Source: Straminergon stramineum (Eukaryota; Streptophyta; Bryopsida; Hypnales; Calliergonaceae). From it: a stretch of 64,000 nt of DNA. The translations under genes and the position numbers were made by a program. Where the stretch lies: positions 22,446,501 to 22,510,500 of the forward strand of contig OY987268.1 of the NCBI GenBank assembly GCA_963920665.1. The letters are read 5' to 3'. This document shows, piece by piece, positions 24,550-36,430 of the stretch (its first letter is position 1; each line of letters begins with the position of its first letter). Below the pieces are notes generated by a model that ran no database searches, was not told the origin of the DNA, and saw nothing but the letters and a program-made list of their open reading frames with translations.

Positions 24550-27500
24550 TTACGGTGAAAATGTGTAATCACTAGGCACCTCATCAGCGTCAGGGTCAGA
24601 ATCATCATCCGACTTCTCCACCCTTTCATTATCATCACGGTTATCATTCTCATCGTCCTCCCTTCGTACTCGTTCATTTTGCACTTCATGTTCTACCTCT
24701 GAGTTTACATTCCACACTTCAGTATCCACGACGTCATCGCCACTAGTTTGCACCAATTGTTTAGTCAACCTCAATGCATCTCTTGTTCCATCAAGGTTGG
24801 ATGCAGGGTGTCGTCCGCCTTTACTGGATTGCCCGATGTTTCGATTGGAATTGGTTTCACCTATGATGAATCTTTGGACAACATGGTTTTGTTGTTTGGG
24901 ATTTCTTTGCAGCCTCTCCTACATCTTCCTCAATCGCTTTTTCTATCCTCTTGTGCCTTCACGCACGGGCAAGGATGATTCTTCAGGGCTAGAAATAGAG
25001 GAGGGTTGAGTGGGTTGTGGAGCTGAGGCATGGACTTCATTATCAACTGCCCTAAGAGGACTATTATGCAAGGGCGGCCTAGTTGGACGGGTTGGTATAG
25101 ACCTAGTCGCCCCAGCATTGTTTGTGTTTCCTCCTCCGCTTAAGGGCACCGTACGATTCCGGTTCATAACAGCTTGCAAGGGCAAGTCTAAATCATATTC
25201 CACATTTTCTGTTCTGAAGGGGCTTCGTAATGGAGAAAGCGGAACGCTTGTATGCACAACATCTTCGACGTGTGTTGGCGGTGTTGCCTCCTCTTGCCTC
25301 TCATTTACCTCAGCAACTCGAGCGGCGCTTTGTAGGTTCATTACCCTTGTAGAACCCTGATCTACAACATTTGGAGATCTTGTTTCGTCAACTCTTGTGA
25401 GCATTGGACTATTTATGCCTTCATTGGGGTTGTCGGGAGTACTTGCCCTCGTCGGCGATGAATTTATTGGAGGAGGTACATTCCTATCCCTAGTAGAGAT
25501 GTAGGGTTGCGAGGGCCTTCGCGGTGCACGTTGAACCTCCTCCTCTTCAAAGTAGTACCTATTATTCTCAGCTGTAAATGTATTTCCATAGTTGTGTCTC
25601 CATGGAGGACTCTTTTCTCTATGAATCAGTCCTACCCAAATATTTCCACGTAGGCACTCTTCTGCCAACCTAACGTTCTCATTAGCTCGAGCCATTCTGA
25701 TTGGGTCGCCATCCCCTGATGATCCTATACCTAATGGCTCCTCATTCTCTTCCGAGGTATTTCCATCCACAAGGTACTTTTCATAAAACATTGCAGGATT
25801 GTGTCCACGTTTCTCACGTTCAAGTTTACTGTTGGTGTAGATATACACCAATGCTTCTGCCTTGGATGTGGTTAGGTGATTTCGCACTTTATTGTGCACA
25901 AATGAATACATGCTCCAATTCCTTTCACATGATGATGCTGAGCACGTCAAAGATAGAACTCTTATTGCAATTTTTGGGAGAACATTAGCACCCACAAGAT
26001 TCCACCATTGATGAGGCATTAATTTACACTATGTAATATCAGGAGCCTCTTCTAAGGGGTCAAAAGGGCCTGTCTTCTCTTTGAACTAGGTGAGCTCTTG
26101 CAATGCCTCCATGTATGATAATCCCAATGACTCGCTCATTTTTCGAAGCACCCGATTTAAGGCTCTTTTGGCCACACCGTTGTTATGAAGGGTTCCTACT
26201 TCAATCAAGAAAGGATTTAAGAGTGCCTTACATAGTGTAGGTCTGTGAGCATCAATTTCCAACGAGCCTTAAAATGCTTCTCAAAGTTCGTCGCAGTTTC
26301 ATCACTTAGAAAAAAAGGTTCGTTTCTCAAGCTCCACACGTGCTCTTGAAGAGTCTTCATAACCAACCAAGCCTTAGGCATTGCTGGGGCTTTCCCATCA
26401 AACACTCGGAGAGCAATAAGGACGGGCTCCACCATGTGCAAAAAATTCTGACACTCCACCCAAAAAGATTCCGAATGAATGTCTTCCCGCGCTATAGTAG
26501 CTCGCGCTCTCAATATATCTCCATTTTGGCGACTTTCCAAACTAGCCTCAAATTGCACATATCTCTCATCCATTATCACTTGAATCAATGCTAACTTGCA
26601 CTCCACCACATGTGATATCATGAGGAAGTTCACTGCAAAGCGTGTTTGAGAAGGCATTCGCAATGCCTTGTCCGGGGAGTACTTTCGAAAGAGAGCCAAT
26701 TTGGAATGGTACCTCTTGATGTACTTTACTATCTGCGTACAACGTCGTACTATTTTCTTCACCTTGACATCCTTTGCCCAGTCTTCCAAAAGCAAGTCCA
26801 AAATGTGTGTTGTGCATCTTTGGGTATACATGTGAGAATATTTCTCTTGTAACGCCTTCAAAGTCCCCATCATGACAGCGGCATTGTCCGTACATAGTTG
26901 GACAATGTTTTTGGGGCCAACGTCTTCTATGTATTGTGCCATCATATTGGTTGTGTATGCAATGTCCTTCTTCTCCCCCGTGGTGTCCACCGATCCAAAA
27001 AACACATCCCCCGCAGGACACACGAGCATTAAATTCAGTAATGGATGGCTATTAGTATCAGACCAACCATCCGAACAAATAGTCGCTCCATAAACTTCGA
27101 TAGAGTGCTTTGTCCACTCAGTGACCATTTTAGAAACACTTTCCTTCTTTGGCTCTATCATTCTTGTATGCAAAGCATTGTATGAGGATAGTTGGTATCG
27201 TAGTCCTGATGCCGCTGTCTCTTTCATTGCTTTCACAAAGGCAGAATGGCGCGCAACATTGAACGCGATGCTAGCCTCATAAAAGAAGGAAGCCCACATG
27301 GTATCCAACTTTGCTCTCGTGCTACTTTGTAATGCCTCATCCATGCTAGTTTGCCTAGAAATGAAAGGGTTATTCCTCCTTCTCAAAATTGTTTGAGGAG
27401 TGGAATCTACTGAATCGGTAATAGGGAGCATTGGTTCATTTCATAGCACTAGGCTCCTCTGACCTCTCCCTACCCCCTTCTAACATAGGCTCTACCACAG

Positions 27501-27828
27501 TCTCATCTACAACATCAAATTCTGGAACCTCCTCATGCATGTTTTCAAAGCTCATTTCCTTCGGAACAACCCCACGACAAGTCCTAAACTTTTGCAATAC
27601 TGCCCATGGGATTTTCTTACATCGCTCGAATGCAGTCTTGCCGCCAAATCCAAAGTGAGAGAATGCCTGCTTTCGTACAAACACGGAGGTCCACCCACAG
27701 AAAACACATGTTTGTGTGTTTCCCGCAAATTGACGGTCAATGTCTACAACCAACCAAGGGTCCCACTCCTTCATGGCTCTCCTTGTATCGTTAATGGTAG
27801 TCCTCCTCCCCTCACCCCGACTAGCCAT
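24550..27828 (-). pseudogene. hAT transposase, broken by frameshifts and stops
   Basis: Transposase that would cut and paste the element. Start chosen at 27828 (MASRGEGRR). The first part (27828-27436) has a BED-like zinc finger: CVFCGW, a His about 14 residues later, then a further Cys. The second part (27431-26217, 404 codons) is a DUF659-type catalytic core with the first Asp in ICSDGWSD (residue 121), the second in LCTDNAA (182) and the hAT C-x2-H motif CTTH (206-209). The third part (from about 26226, ALLNPFL) leads into the hAT-C dimerisation region (ASSCERNWS, NKVRNHL, 26019-25820). Frame changes at about 27432 and 26228 and in-frame stops near 26089, 26027 and 24943 break it. After hAT-C it runs on for about 400 codons of Pro/Arg/Glu-rich then acidic sequence (to 24550), unusually long for the family. 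Identification is secure; activity is unlikely. Confidence 0.92.
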
Positions 27829-28069
27829 ATTGTTCCTTGCTTATGAGTTCTTCAAACAATATTATCATATGAATGAGAGCCTTGATTAAGAAAAAAAAAT
27901 GGCAAAGCTACTTGCTTTAAACGGTCTTTTAAACCACTCAAACCAAGTCGTTACCCTCCAAAGAACCAAACATCCACAAGAAGCCTCTTTCAAAAATTCA
28001 AGCCATGAGTTCATCCCCAAAGCAAGGTGAAAACCAAAGTCCAGGCCTTTAGCTTTATACTGCAGTCCT

Positions 28070-28370
28070 GCTAGCACCGCAAGTCGCCCACTGAGAGCAA
28101 CAATGGGTGCAGGAAACGGGCGACCTCGTAATAGGCGCACTCGCCCCGTGGGCGACTATGGGTCCAAGGGGGGTGACTGCGGGTCTAGGGGGCGATTGTA
28201 GGTGAAAGGGGGGGCGACTGTGAGTCTCAGGGGGGCAACTACGGGTGGAAGGGGGGGTGACTGCGGATAGAAAGAGGCAACTGCAGGTCTCGGGGGGGCG
28301 ACTGCAGGTAGAAGGGGGCAACTACGAGTCTCAAGAGGCGACTTCGGGTACTTAAAGGGCGACCACGCTT
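28070..28370 (+). repeat. GC-rich GGCGACTGCGGGT array, block 2
   Basis: About 16 decayed copies of GGCGACTnCGGGT separated by poly-G-rich linkers (GGGGGG), lying 250-540 bp upstream of the transposase start. It may be part of its promoter region. The last unit reads GCGACTTCGGGTACTTAA, also present before P1 and the kinase-like gene. Confidence 0.85.
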
Positions 28371-29425
28371 ATGCTTAGGACCCAAGGCCATTTTTGTTAT
28401 CCTGTTAGTGTTCCATCGCTTAGTTTCTAGATGGAAGTCATTCTAGTTTAGATAGGTATTTTATTAAACCCTAAACACTATCCAAGGGTTTGATGTGGTA
28501 TTTATAGATACTTGAAAAAAAGATTTTCAGGAAAATGGTCATAGACTTAAAGAATACAATTTTTTTTTAAACAACCACATGAAGGGAAACTCATTTCAAA
28601 TCCATTCCAACAAACTTAATAAAAAATAAATAGAATTAGCTTGTACTCAAATTTGGAAAAAAATTAAGAACTTTCTCTTTCAAATTAAAAAGAAAAATGG
28701 GGGACAACATTGGTTGATCAAACCATATACATGGAATCCACAACTCAAAATGTATAACTTCCATTTCTCTATCAATTCCAAAAGTATTCTTTTGAGTACC
28801 TTTTTATGATGTTTTTTCCCAAATTATAAATCTCAAGAAGAGTCCATACATTCACAGGGTGAAGGGCATGGGAATGTTGTCATTTACAATATGTTCAAAC
28901 CATATGTTAAAATACAAAAAAATGCAACCATATGAACTTATATTGAAACTCTCATAGATGATGCAGCTTAAATTTATTGAGGGTTCTTTGTGTAGACTCA
29001 AAGTTACTAGAATTCTTTTTTTTTAAAACATTGCTCAAATTTTGCAAGAAATTAACATTCACATAACTTGAAATCATCAAAATTTGTCAAAAATTCAAAT
29101 GTTTGGATCCAAATGCAATCACATTTTCATACACAAAAAATAAAAATAAACATTCTTGTATTTCAACAAAAATAAGGACAAAGCCTTTTTCTTCATATAT
29201 CTTGGAAGAAGTACATAGTCATAAAAGAAACAAGAGCCACCTAATTTATACTCCATCCATTTCCCCTTGTTCTTCCCTTTTCTTCTTTTCTAGTTCTATT
29301 TGGGCTCTTGCCACTCTCTCTTCCCTCTTCAAAAGAGTCAGGTCATGGTTCCACATCTTATTTTGGATCCACTACTTCTTGAACAATGACATGAACCTGA
29401 TGTGTGCCTTCGGCCACGACATCTT
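28371..29425. other. Non-coding AT-rich spacer
   Basis: No recognisable gene between the array and P1. A plus-strand frame at 29103-29669 is antisense to the 3' part of P1 and is rejected. Confidence 0.5.
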
Positions 29426-30805
29426 TTACTCCAACTTCTGTTCCAATGTTTTCACAGAAGCTAACTTCATCTTCAACTTTTCTATTTCCGTAGTGGATGA
29501 CGAATCTTCAACATCCACAGACAATGAATCTGACTGCAACAACCAGTCAATAGGATCTGCATCCTTCATCTCCTTCAAGCGGTTCAATGTCGATCTTACC
29601 TTTTCCACACCTCCTTTTTCAATGGCAAGGTTGTTTTCTTCCATCCTACATTTTCCCATTATTGTTTGAAGTCGTTCATCCATAATAGGATTGACATTTG
29701 AACTGGAACCTCCATCTTCTCCCTTATTGAACTTGAGGTAAAATTGTTCCAGTTGTTCCATTTCTCTTTGTTGGGCTGCCAAACGAGTTTGTCCAGCTTG
29801 AATTAGTTCTTTGAGGGTGCCCAAATCCTCAACCTAAATCTCTTGTGTGCTCCGCTTCTCAATGATCTGACACTCCCTTTCTTTTTCTTCAAGATCCTTT
29901 AAAAGCATCTCCAACTCCACTTTATAGGATTCTTTTGTTCGTTGATTATTGTCTTCTCCAAGTACACCTTGATGTTCTTGTTCCATTTCACGCAATACTT
30001 CCATGGAAGGCAAATTCATCAAGGTCAGAGGAATCTCTTCTTCGACTTCACTCTCCCCATCCAACCCATCTTCATTAATTTCCTGCAAGCGAGCTTGCAC
30101 ATAATGGAACACTTCGTCATCTTCAGGACGACGGACCCCTATCGGTTCCATAGACATAAAAGGTTCTCCATCTGTTGGTGTGGTCCGTTGCATGTTGCCT
30201 TCTTCTGATACCACCAATGCTAAGTTTTCTTCCATTGATGTATCTTCCATCCTGTCCTTAGGTTCAGGCAATGGCTCTTCATTGGAGTCCGATTCTCCAG
30301 TTGACGTTGACCAAACATAATCCTCATTTGCCACTCCTTCTATAATGTTCTTTTTGGGCCCTAGCCCATCCTGAGGATTATTTGAAGGACCCGCTCTTGA
30401 AATGTCTTTTGTAGTTCGAAGCGTGACATTCTTGGATGTCTTGAAGGTCATCCAATCTACTGTTTTCCCCAATTGTAACTCTGCATATACCATTTGGCAT
30501 ATGCCCATTGAGACTTCGCTCCGTGGAATTTTTCGCTTTTCGTACAATGCTCGGTACACTTCAATACATCTCTGGACAAATGCATCATCCTTGCAATAAT
30601 GAAGATTTGCTTGGTTTTGCTTCACATGGTGAATGTGTCGATGGTAAGGAAATAGCTTGTCAATATGGCACCAATCCACAAATAACTTGCAAGTCGTCAA
30701 GGTCCAATCGGAATTTACATGACACCATCCCCGATATGCCTTAGCCGCTGGGTCAAGAAGGGCGCGTCGTTGCCTACTATGGTGATCTCCTTTCTTCTTC
30801 GTCAT
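29426..30805 (-). pseudogene. Passenger gene P1: novel WC-x-I domain, coiled-coil protein
   Basis: I do not recognise this family by name. Start at 30805 (MTKKKGDHHSRQRR, basic). Residues 23-122 hold the domain shared with P2 and P3: AYRGW, then FVDWCHIDKLFP (42-53), a His-rich HRHIHH (55-60), YCKDDAFVQRC (70-80), MVYAE and VDWMTFK. Conserved Cys and His suggest metal binding (inference). The rest is acidic and low-complexity, then a long Glu/Leu-rich coiled coil. One in-frame TAG at 29834-29836 splits the frame after 323 codons; reading continues in the same frame for about 130 codons to 29426, so the ancestral protein was about 460 residues. It is the best preserved passenger gene. The shared upstream element lies 122-154 bp before the start. 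A minor truncated protein is still possible. Confidence 0.8.
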
Positions 30806-30926
30806 CTTGTTATGTCACTCTAGCGTAAAGAGAACTAGACTTTTGTCGATAATATAACTGAAGAAATGAATTCGTAAACGTGGAAGCCACAACACATGTA
30901 GGTGCCGAAACTTCCAACTGATGAAC

Positions 30927-30959
30927 TGGCAGTCAGACGCTTCAAGGCGGATGAAAGGC
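30927..30959 (-). promoter_or_regulatory. Shared upstream element of passenger genes, P1 copy
   Basis: On the minus strand it reads CCTTTCATCCGCCTTGAAGC followed by GTCTGACTGC. It matches sequences before the kinase-like gene (40700), P2 (43040) and P3 (51215). Conservation before otherwise unrelated coding sequences suggests a core promoter or 5' leader. Function is inferred from position only. Confidence 0.6.
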
Positions 30960-31004
30960 ACGCTGCGACGAAGGAAGTGACGACTTGGGAATCCAGTATC
31001 CCCT

Positions 31005-31420
31005 TAAGTACCCGAAGTCGCCTAGGGTGCGTGTGGGAAGAGGGCGTGTGCAGGTCTTGGGCAACCGCGGGTTTGGGTCCCAGTGTCTATAAACTGCCAT
31101 TCAGGAAAAATTAGAGTTTCTGGAAGGAGACCTTGGGTGCAGGGTGAGCGCGGGTATAGGAGGGCGGCTGCATATAGGGCAACCACAGGTCATTTCCTAG
31201 GCGATCGTAGGTGATGGGGCGAATGTGGGTATAGGGGGAGCTGCATATAGGGTGACCACAGTTCATTTCTTGGGTGACCGTGGGTACAGGGGGCGGCTGC
31301 ATATAGGGCGACCATAGGTCATTTCTTGGGCGACCGTGGGTCTCAGATTCAGAAAGGTCTTCCAATTCATGACGATGGGGGCGGCTGCGTATGGGGCGAC
31401 TACGGGTCAGGGGCGCCAAA
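31005..31420 (+). repeat. GC-rich GGCGAC array, block 3
   Basis: Repeated GGCGACCGTGGGT-type modules joined by GGCTGCATATAGGG and GGTCATTTCTTGG linkers with a period of about 65 bp. The section from about 31370 matches, in inverted orientation, 37860-37925 in the nested element, where the two elements become homologous again after the gene-bearing segment. Confidence 0.8.
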
Positions 31421-31579
31421 AAACATGAGTTTGAGTTTCCCCCCTAACAAATTCGAGAAAAGGTGTTCAAACTTTTCAAGTACCGCTCCCCCCTTTTCTA
31501 AGGATTAAATCCAGAAAATCCTAAGACTAAGGCATTCAATACTAAGTGATCAAAAGTTAATTAAGTAATAAAGAAAGAA

Positions 31580-32060
31580 AATCAGTTTAGGAAGTGGAGA
31601 TTTGGAAAAGCCCTTCTTCCTAACATTTTATTTCTTCTTCATCCATCCATGTGGTCATGTAAAATTCAAAGCAACCATTTCCAACTTTAGTTTTTGGAGG
31701 GAGTACATTAAGAGGAGACCTTTCCTTGTGGGGGGAAACGATGTACAAATAAAATACTAAAATCGTGGGATGCATCAAGAGAAATCTTTTTATCTACATC
31801 AAAAGTGGTTTTATAAAATGGAGACTTGGGGAAGCTCTTCTCCTTGACATTTTCTTTTTCCTCATGCTCATGTAAAATTCAACATGACCATTTCCTATTT
31901 TAATTTTTCGAGGGAGTACATTTGGAGGAGACCTTCTCTTTGGGGGGAAAGGATGTACAAAAAAAATCCTAACACTGTGAGATGCATGAAGAAAAAATCT
32001 TTTTATCTATATAAGAAGTGGTTTTTAAAAATGGAGACTTGGGGAAGCCCTTCTCCTCGT
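31580..32060 (+). repeat. 213-214 bp tandem repeat (giant-element copy)
   Basis: Units begin near 31590, 31815 and 32030 with TGGAGAnTTGGGGAAGC, then a CATTT...CATGTAAAATTCAA stretch and TTGGAGGGAGTACATT. It is inverted relative to the same repeat at 37020-37690 in the nested element, as expected from their opposite orientations. Confidence 0.8.
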
Positions 32061-32360
32061 CATTTCATTTTCCATCCTCCAACATAGGAATTTCAATATA
32101 GTCCTCCCCTTGATACATCAAGGGGATTTAAAACACATTTGAAGGGGTGAATGAATATTGAATTTATTGAAGATTAAAAAGTTCAGAAATGACACCTTCA
32201 ATGGTTTATATCTTACAAGTGCAAGGTTTAGGAGTTCAAACTTTTTTATGACATATAATGAAAAGCAAATCACATGTGTTTATCATTTTATTCACCCTAA
32301 AAAATAGAAGTACATTACTTTTGGGGTGGCATACATGGAGAAGGTCCATGGTTTTTCTAT

Positions 32361-32396
32361 AGGGTTTAGGGTATAGGGTTAGGGTTTAGGGTTTGG
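32361..32396 (+). repeat. Interstitial telomere-like block in the giant element
   Basis: Consecutive AGGGTTT units with one variant (AGGGTAT). The same block, inverted, is at 36670-36706 in the nested element, so it is a fixed part of the transposon rather than a chromosome end relic. Confidence 0.75.
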
Positions 32397-32589
32397 AAAA
32401 CCCTCTTCAATTTGTCTAATTAGTCTTACTATAATTCTATATTTATAGACTGATTCTGTAGTATTTACTAGCTACCAACATTGAAAGACAGGTTAGTTAT
32501 AGTCTATAGAAGACGCAATTAAGTCTAACTTCATTAGTGTTGGAGATGGCTCACATCTTCTGCTACGTCGGTTTCTAGACTGACGTGAC

Positions 32590-33952
32590 TTTAAGATAGA
32601 GGCGACTGTAGGTGGGGGGCGAGTTCAGGTCCTAGGCGACTGCGGGTGGGGGTTGGATTTCTGGCTTGGTATTTTTAAGCCCAATTTGGTAGAATGGGGT
32701 GCGACTACAGGTGGGGGGCGAATTCAGGTCCTGCTGGTTTCGAGCCCAATTTGGTGGAATGGGGCGATTGCAGGTGGGGGGCGAGTTTAGGTCCTGGGTG
32801 ACCGCAGGTGGAGGTTGGATTTTTGGCTTGGTGTTGTTGAGTCCAATTTGGTGGAATGAGGTGCGACTATGGGTTGGGGTTGGATTTTTGGCTTGGTATT
32901 CTTGAGCCCAATTTGGTGGAATGGGGTGCGACTACGGGTGGGGGGCGAGTTCAAGTCCTAGGCGACCACGGGTGGGGGCGACTTCAGGTCTTGGTGGTGT
33001 GGAGACCAATTTGGTGGAATAGGGGGCAACCGTGGGAGGGGGCTACTTCAGGTCTTGTTGGTCTCGAGACCAATTTGGTGGAATGGGGTGATTGCAGGTG
33101 GGGGGCGAGTTTAGGTCCTGGGTGACCACGGGTGGAGGTTGGATTTCTGGCTTGGTGTTGTTCAGTCCAATTTGGTGGAATGAGGTGCGACTATGGGTGG
33201 GGGTTGGATTTCTGGCTTGGTGTTCTTGAGCCCAATTTGGTGGAATGGGGTGCGACTACGGGTGGGGGGTGAATTCAGGTCCTTGGCGACTACGGGTGGG
33301 GGCGACTTGAGGTCTTAGTGGTGTGGAGACTAATTTGGTGGAATAGAGGGCGACTGTGGGTGGGAGGCGAGTTCAGGTCTTGGGCAACCGCGGGTGGAGA
33401 TTGGGTTTCTGGCTTGGTGTTGTTGAGTCCAATTTGGTGGAATGAGGTGCGACTACGGGTGGAGGTTGGATTTTTGGCTTGGTGTTCTTGAGCCCAATTT
33501 GGTGGAATGGGAGGCGACTACGGGTGGGGGGCGAGTTTAGGTCTTGGGCGATCGCGGGTGGGGGCGACTTCAGGTCTTGGTGGTGTGGAGACCAATTTGG
33601 TGGAATGGAGGGCGACTGCGAGTGGGGGCCGAGTTCAGGTCCTAGGCAACTGTGGGTGGAGGCAACTTGAGGTCCTGTTGGTTTCGAGACCAATTTGGTG
33701 GAATGGAGGGCGACTGCAAGTGGGGGCCGAGTTTAGGTCCTGGACAACCGCGGGTGGAAGTTGAATTTCTAGCTTGGTGTTCTTGAGCCCAATTTGGTGG
33801 AATGAGGTGTGACTATGGGTGGGGGTTGGATTTCTGGCTTGGTGTTCTTGAGCCCAATTTGGTGGAATGGGGTGCGACTGCGGGTGGGGGGCGAGTTTAG
33901 GTCCTAGGCGACTACGGGTGGGGGTGACTTGAGGTCTTGGTGGTGTGGAGAC
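32590..33952 (+). repeat. GC-rich minisatellite, block 4, interrupted by the nested element
   Basis: Alternating units of about 60-80 bp. One reads GCGACTACGGGTGGGGGTTG then GATTTCTGGCTTGGTGTT and CCAATTTGGTGGAATGGGG. The other reads GCGAGTTCAGGTCCTGGGCG, then GGGGGCGACTTCAGGTCTTG and GTGTGGAGACCAATTTGG. The array stops mid-unit at 33952 and resumes in phase at 38646, exactly where the nested element is inserted. Frames across it are repeat artefacts. Confidence 0.9.
33945..33952 (+). repeat. 8-bp target-site duplication of nested hAT, left copy (GTGGAGAC)
   Basis: GTGGAGAC belongs to the minisatellite unit (GTGTGGAGACCAATTTGG) and is repeated at 38646-38653 on the far side of the insert. 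Confidence 0.95.
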
Positions 33953-34150
33953 CATGGTTGTTCCGGCGGTCAGTTCGACAACATGACGAACACGACGTCC
34001 AACATGTCAAGTAGACCCTCTTGTCCGTCTAATAGAGTCAAACTTAGCTTTGACTTTTTTTTTTAAATTCACCCTGCCCGTGAGGCCACCTGGATGCCAT
34101 GTGGCAAACACGTGTCTTCTATGTGGCATCCTAAAGGGGCGCATGCGGGT
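33953..34150 (+). repeat. hAT L end of the nested element
   Basis: About 200 bp matching 52969-53166 in reverse complement. It includes CAGTTCGACAAC, GACGAACACGACGTCCAACA, CAAGTAGACCCTCTTGTCCG and GGATGCCATGTGGCAAACAC. The third base of the left terminus is T where the other ends have G. Confidence 0.85.
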
Positions 34151-34740
34151 GTGGGCGACCTCAGGTGTGGGCGACCACGGCTGTAGGCAATTATAGATAG
34201 GGCGACTTCGGGTTCACGCTGCTAGGCGACCGCGGGTGGGAAGTACTTGGCGACTTGTGAGGCAAAGATATGAAGAAGAGCCTAAAGAGAGTAATGCCTC
34301 ACAAATACCCGCAGGTGCCCCAATAGACCCGCAGTCGCCTCCCAAGGGACCCGCACGCGCCTCAAAAGACCTGCAGTCGCCCTCTAGAGGACCCGCAGTC
34401 GCCCTACCCAGAACCCGCAGTCGCCCTCTTCAAGACCTGCAGTCGCCCTCCAGAGGACCCGCAATCGCCCTGTCTAGGACCTGCAGTCGCCCTAGGACCC
34501 GCAGTCGCCCTGTTCAAGACCTGCAGTCGCCCCAGGACCCACAGTCGCCCTTTCCAGGACCTGTAGTCGCCTTGTCCAAGACCTGCAGTCGCCCCAGGAC
34601 CCGCAGTGGCCCTGCCCAGGACCTGCAGTCGCCTTGTCCAGGACCCGTAGTTGCCCCTAGACCCATAGTTGCCTTGTCCAAGACAAGTAATCGCCCGTGG
34701 ACCCGCAGTCACCCTACCAGACCCGAGGTCGCCCCCTACC
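34140..34740 (+). repeat. GC-rich array, nested element, short-period part
   Basis: The first 100 bp or so carries GGCGACnnnGGGT on the plus strand. From about 34320 the orientation flips to ACCTGCAGTCGCCCT with a period of roughly 20-45 bp. The same flip occurs reading inward from the giant element's L end. A 286-codon frame spans this part (34236-35096) but is purely repetitive. Confidence 0.85.
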
Positions 34741-36430
34741 CGAAGTTGCCCCCCATTCCACCAAATTGGGCTCAAGAACAACAAGACTTGAATTCACCCT
34801 CACCCACGGTCGCCCAAGACCCGAGGTTGCCCCCCACCCGAAGTCGCCCCCCAATCCACCAAATTGGGCTCAACAACAACAAGACTCGAACTCACCCTCA
34901 CCCGCGATCGCCCATGACCCGAGGTCGCCCCCCAATCCACCAAATTAGGCTCAACAACAACAAGACTCGAATTCGCCCTCACCCGCGGTCGCCCATGACC
35001 CAAGGTCGCCCCTCACCCAAAGTCGCCCTCCATTCCACCAAATTGGGCTCAACAACAACAAGACTCAAACTTGCCCTCACCCGCGGTCGCCCATGACCCG
35101 AGGTCGCCCCTCACCCGAAGTCGCCCCCCATTCCACCAAATTGGGCTCAACAACAACAAGACTCGAACTCGCCTTCACCTGCGGTCGCCCCCCACCCAAA
35201 GTCGCCCTCCAATCCACCAAATTAGGCTCAACAACAACAAGACTCGAATTCGCCCTCACCCGTAGTCGCCCATGACCTGAGGTCGCCCCTCACCCGAAGT
35301 CGCCCCCCATTCCACCAAATTGGGCTCAACAACAACAAGACTCGAACTTGCCTTCACCCGCGGTCGCCCATGACCCGAGGTCGCCCCCCATTCCACCAAA
35401 TTGGGCTCAACAACAATAAGACTCGAACTCGCCTTCACCCGCGGTCGCCCATGACCCGCGGTCGCCCATGACCCGAGGTCGCCCATGACCCAAGGTCGCC
35501 CCCCACTCGAAGTCGCCCCCCAATCCACCAAATTAGGCTCAACAACAACAAGACTCGAATTCGCCCTCACCCGCGGTCGCCCATGACCCGAGGTCGCCCC
35601 TCACCCGAAGTCGCCCCCCATTCCACCAAATTGGGCTCAACAACAACAAGACTCAAACTCGCCCTCACCCGCGGTCGCCCATGACCCGAGGTCGCCCCCC
35701 AATCCACCAAATTAGGCTCAACAACAACAAGACTCGAACTCGCCCTCACCCGCAGTCGCCCATGACCCGAGGTCGCCCCCCACCCGAAGTCGCCCCCCAA
35801 TCCACCAAATTAGGCTCAACAACAACAAGACTCGAACTCGCCCTCACCTGCGGTCGCCCATGACCCGAGGTCGCCCCCCACTCGAAGTCGCCCCCCAATC
35901 CACTAAATTAGGCTCAACAACAACAAGACTTGAATTTGCCCTCACCTGCGGTCGCCCATGACCCGAGGTCGCCCCTCACCCAAAGTCGCCCCCCATTCCA
36001 CCAAATTGGGCTCAACAACAACAAGACTCGAACTCGCCCTCACCCGCGGTTGCCCATGACCCGAGGTCGCCCCCCACCCGAAGTCGCCTCCCAATCCACC
36101 AAATTGGGCTCAACAACAACAAGACTCGAACTCGCCCTCACCCGCGGTCGCCCATGACCCAAGGTCGCCCCCCACCCGAAGTCACCCCCCATTCCACCAA
36201 ATTGGGCTCAACAACAACAAGACTCGAACTCGCCCTCACCCGCGGTCGCCCATGACCCAAGGTCGCCCCCCACCCGAAGTCACCCCCAATCCACCAAATT
36301 GGACTCAACAACAACAAGACTTGAATTCGCCCTCACCCGCGGTCGCCTAAGACCCGAGGTTGCCCCCCATTCCACCAAATTGGACTCAACAACAACAAGA
36401 CTTGAATTCGCCTCCGCCCGTGGTCGCCCA
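34741..36430 (+). repeat. GC-rich minisatellite, 81/98-bp units, nested element
   Basis: Units share CCACCAAATTGGGCTCAACA, then ACAACAAGACTCGAACTCGC and CCCGCGGTCGCCCATGACCC. Successive CCAAATT landmarks at 34761, 34859, 34940, 35038, 35137 and 35217 give spacings of 98, 81, 98, 99 and 80 bp. The longer unit carries one extra 17-bp GAGGTCGCCCCTCACCC module. It is the complement of the giant element's array at 32590-33952. Confidence 0.92.

Noticed and set aside
29103..29669. 188-codon plus-strand frame
   Set aside because: It is antisense to the coiled-coil part of P1, and the minus strand has the domain structure and paralogues. The Ser/Phe-rich plus-strand peptide is a shadow.
34236..35096. 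286-codon Pro/Arg/Ser-rich open frame, with many similar frames on both strands to 36157
   Set aside because: It lies wholly within GC-rich minisatellites. Frames are open on both strands and in several phases, the peptide simply repeats the unit, and there is no domain.
34741..36430. Resemblance to a CRISPR array (regular repeats of about 81-98 bp)
   Set aside because: The whole unit repeats, with no unique spacers, and the context is a plant transposon. It is a minisatellite.
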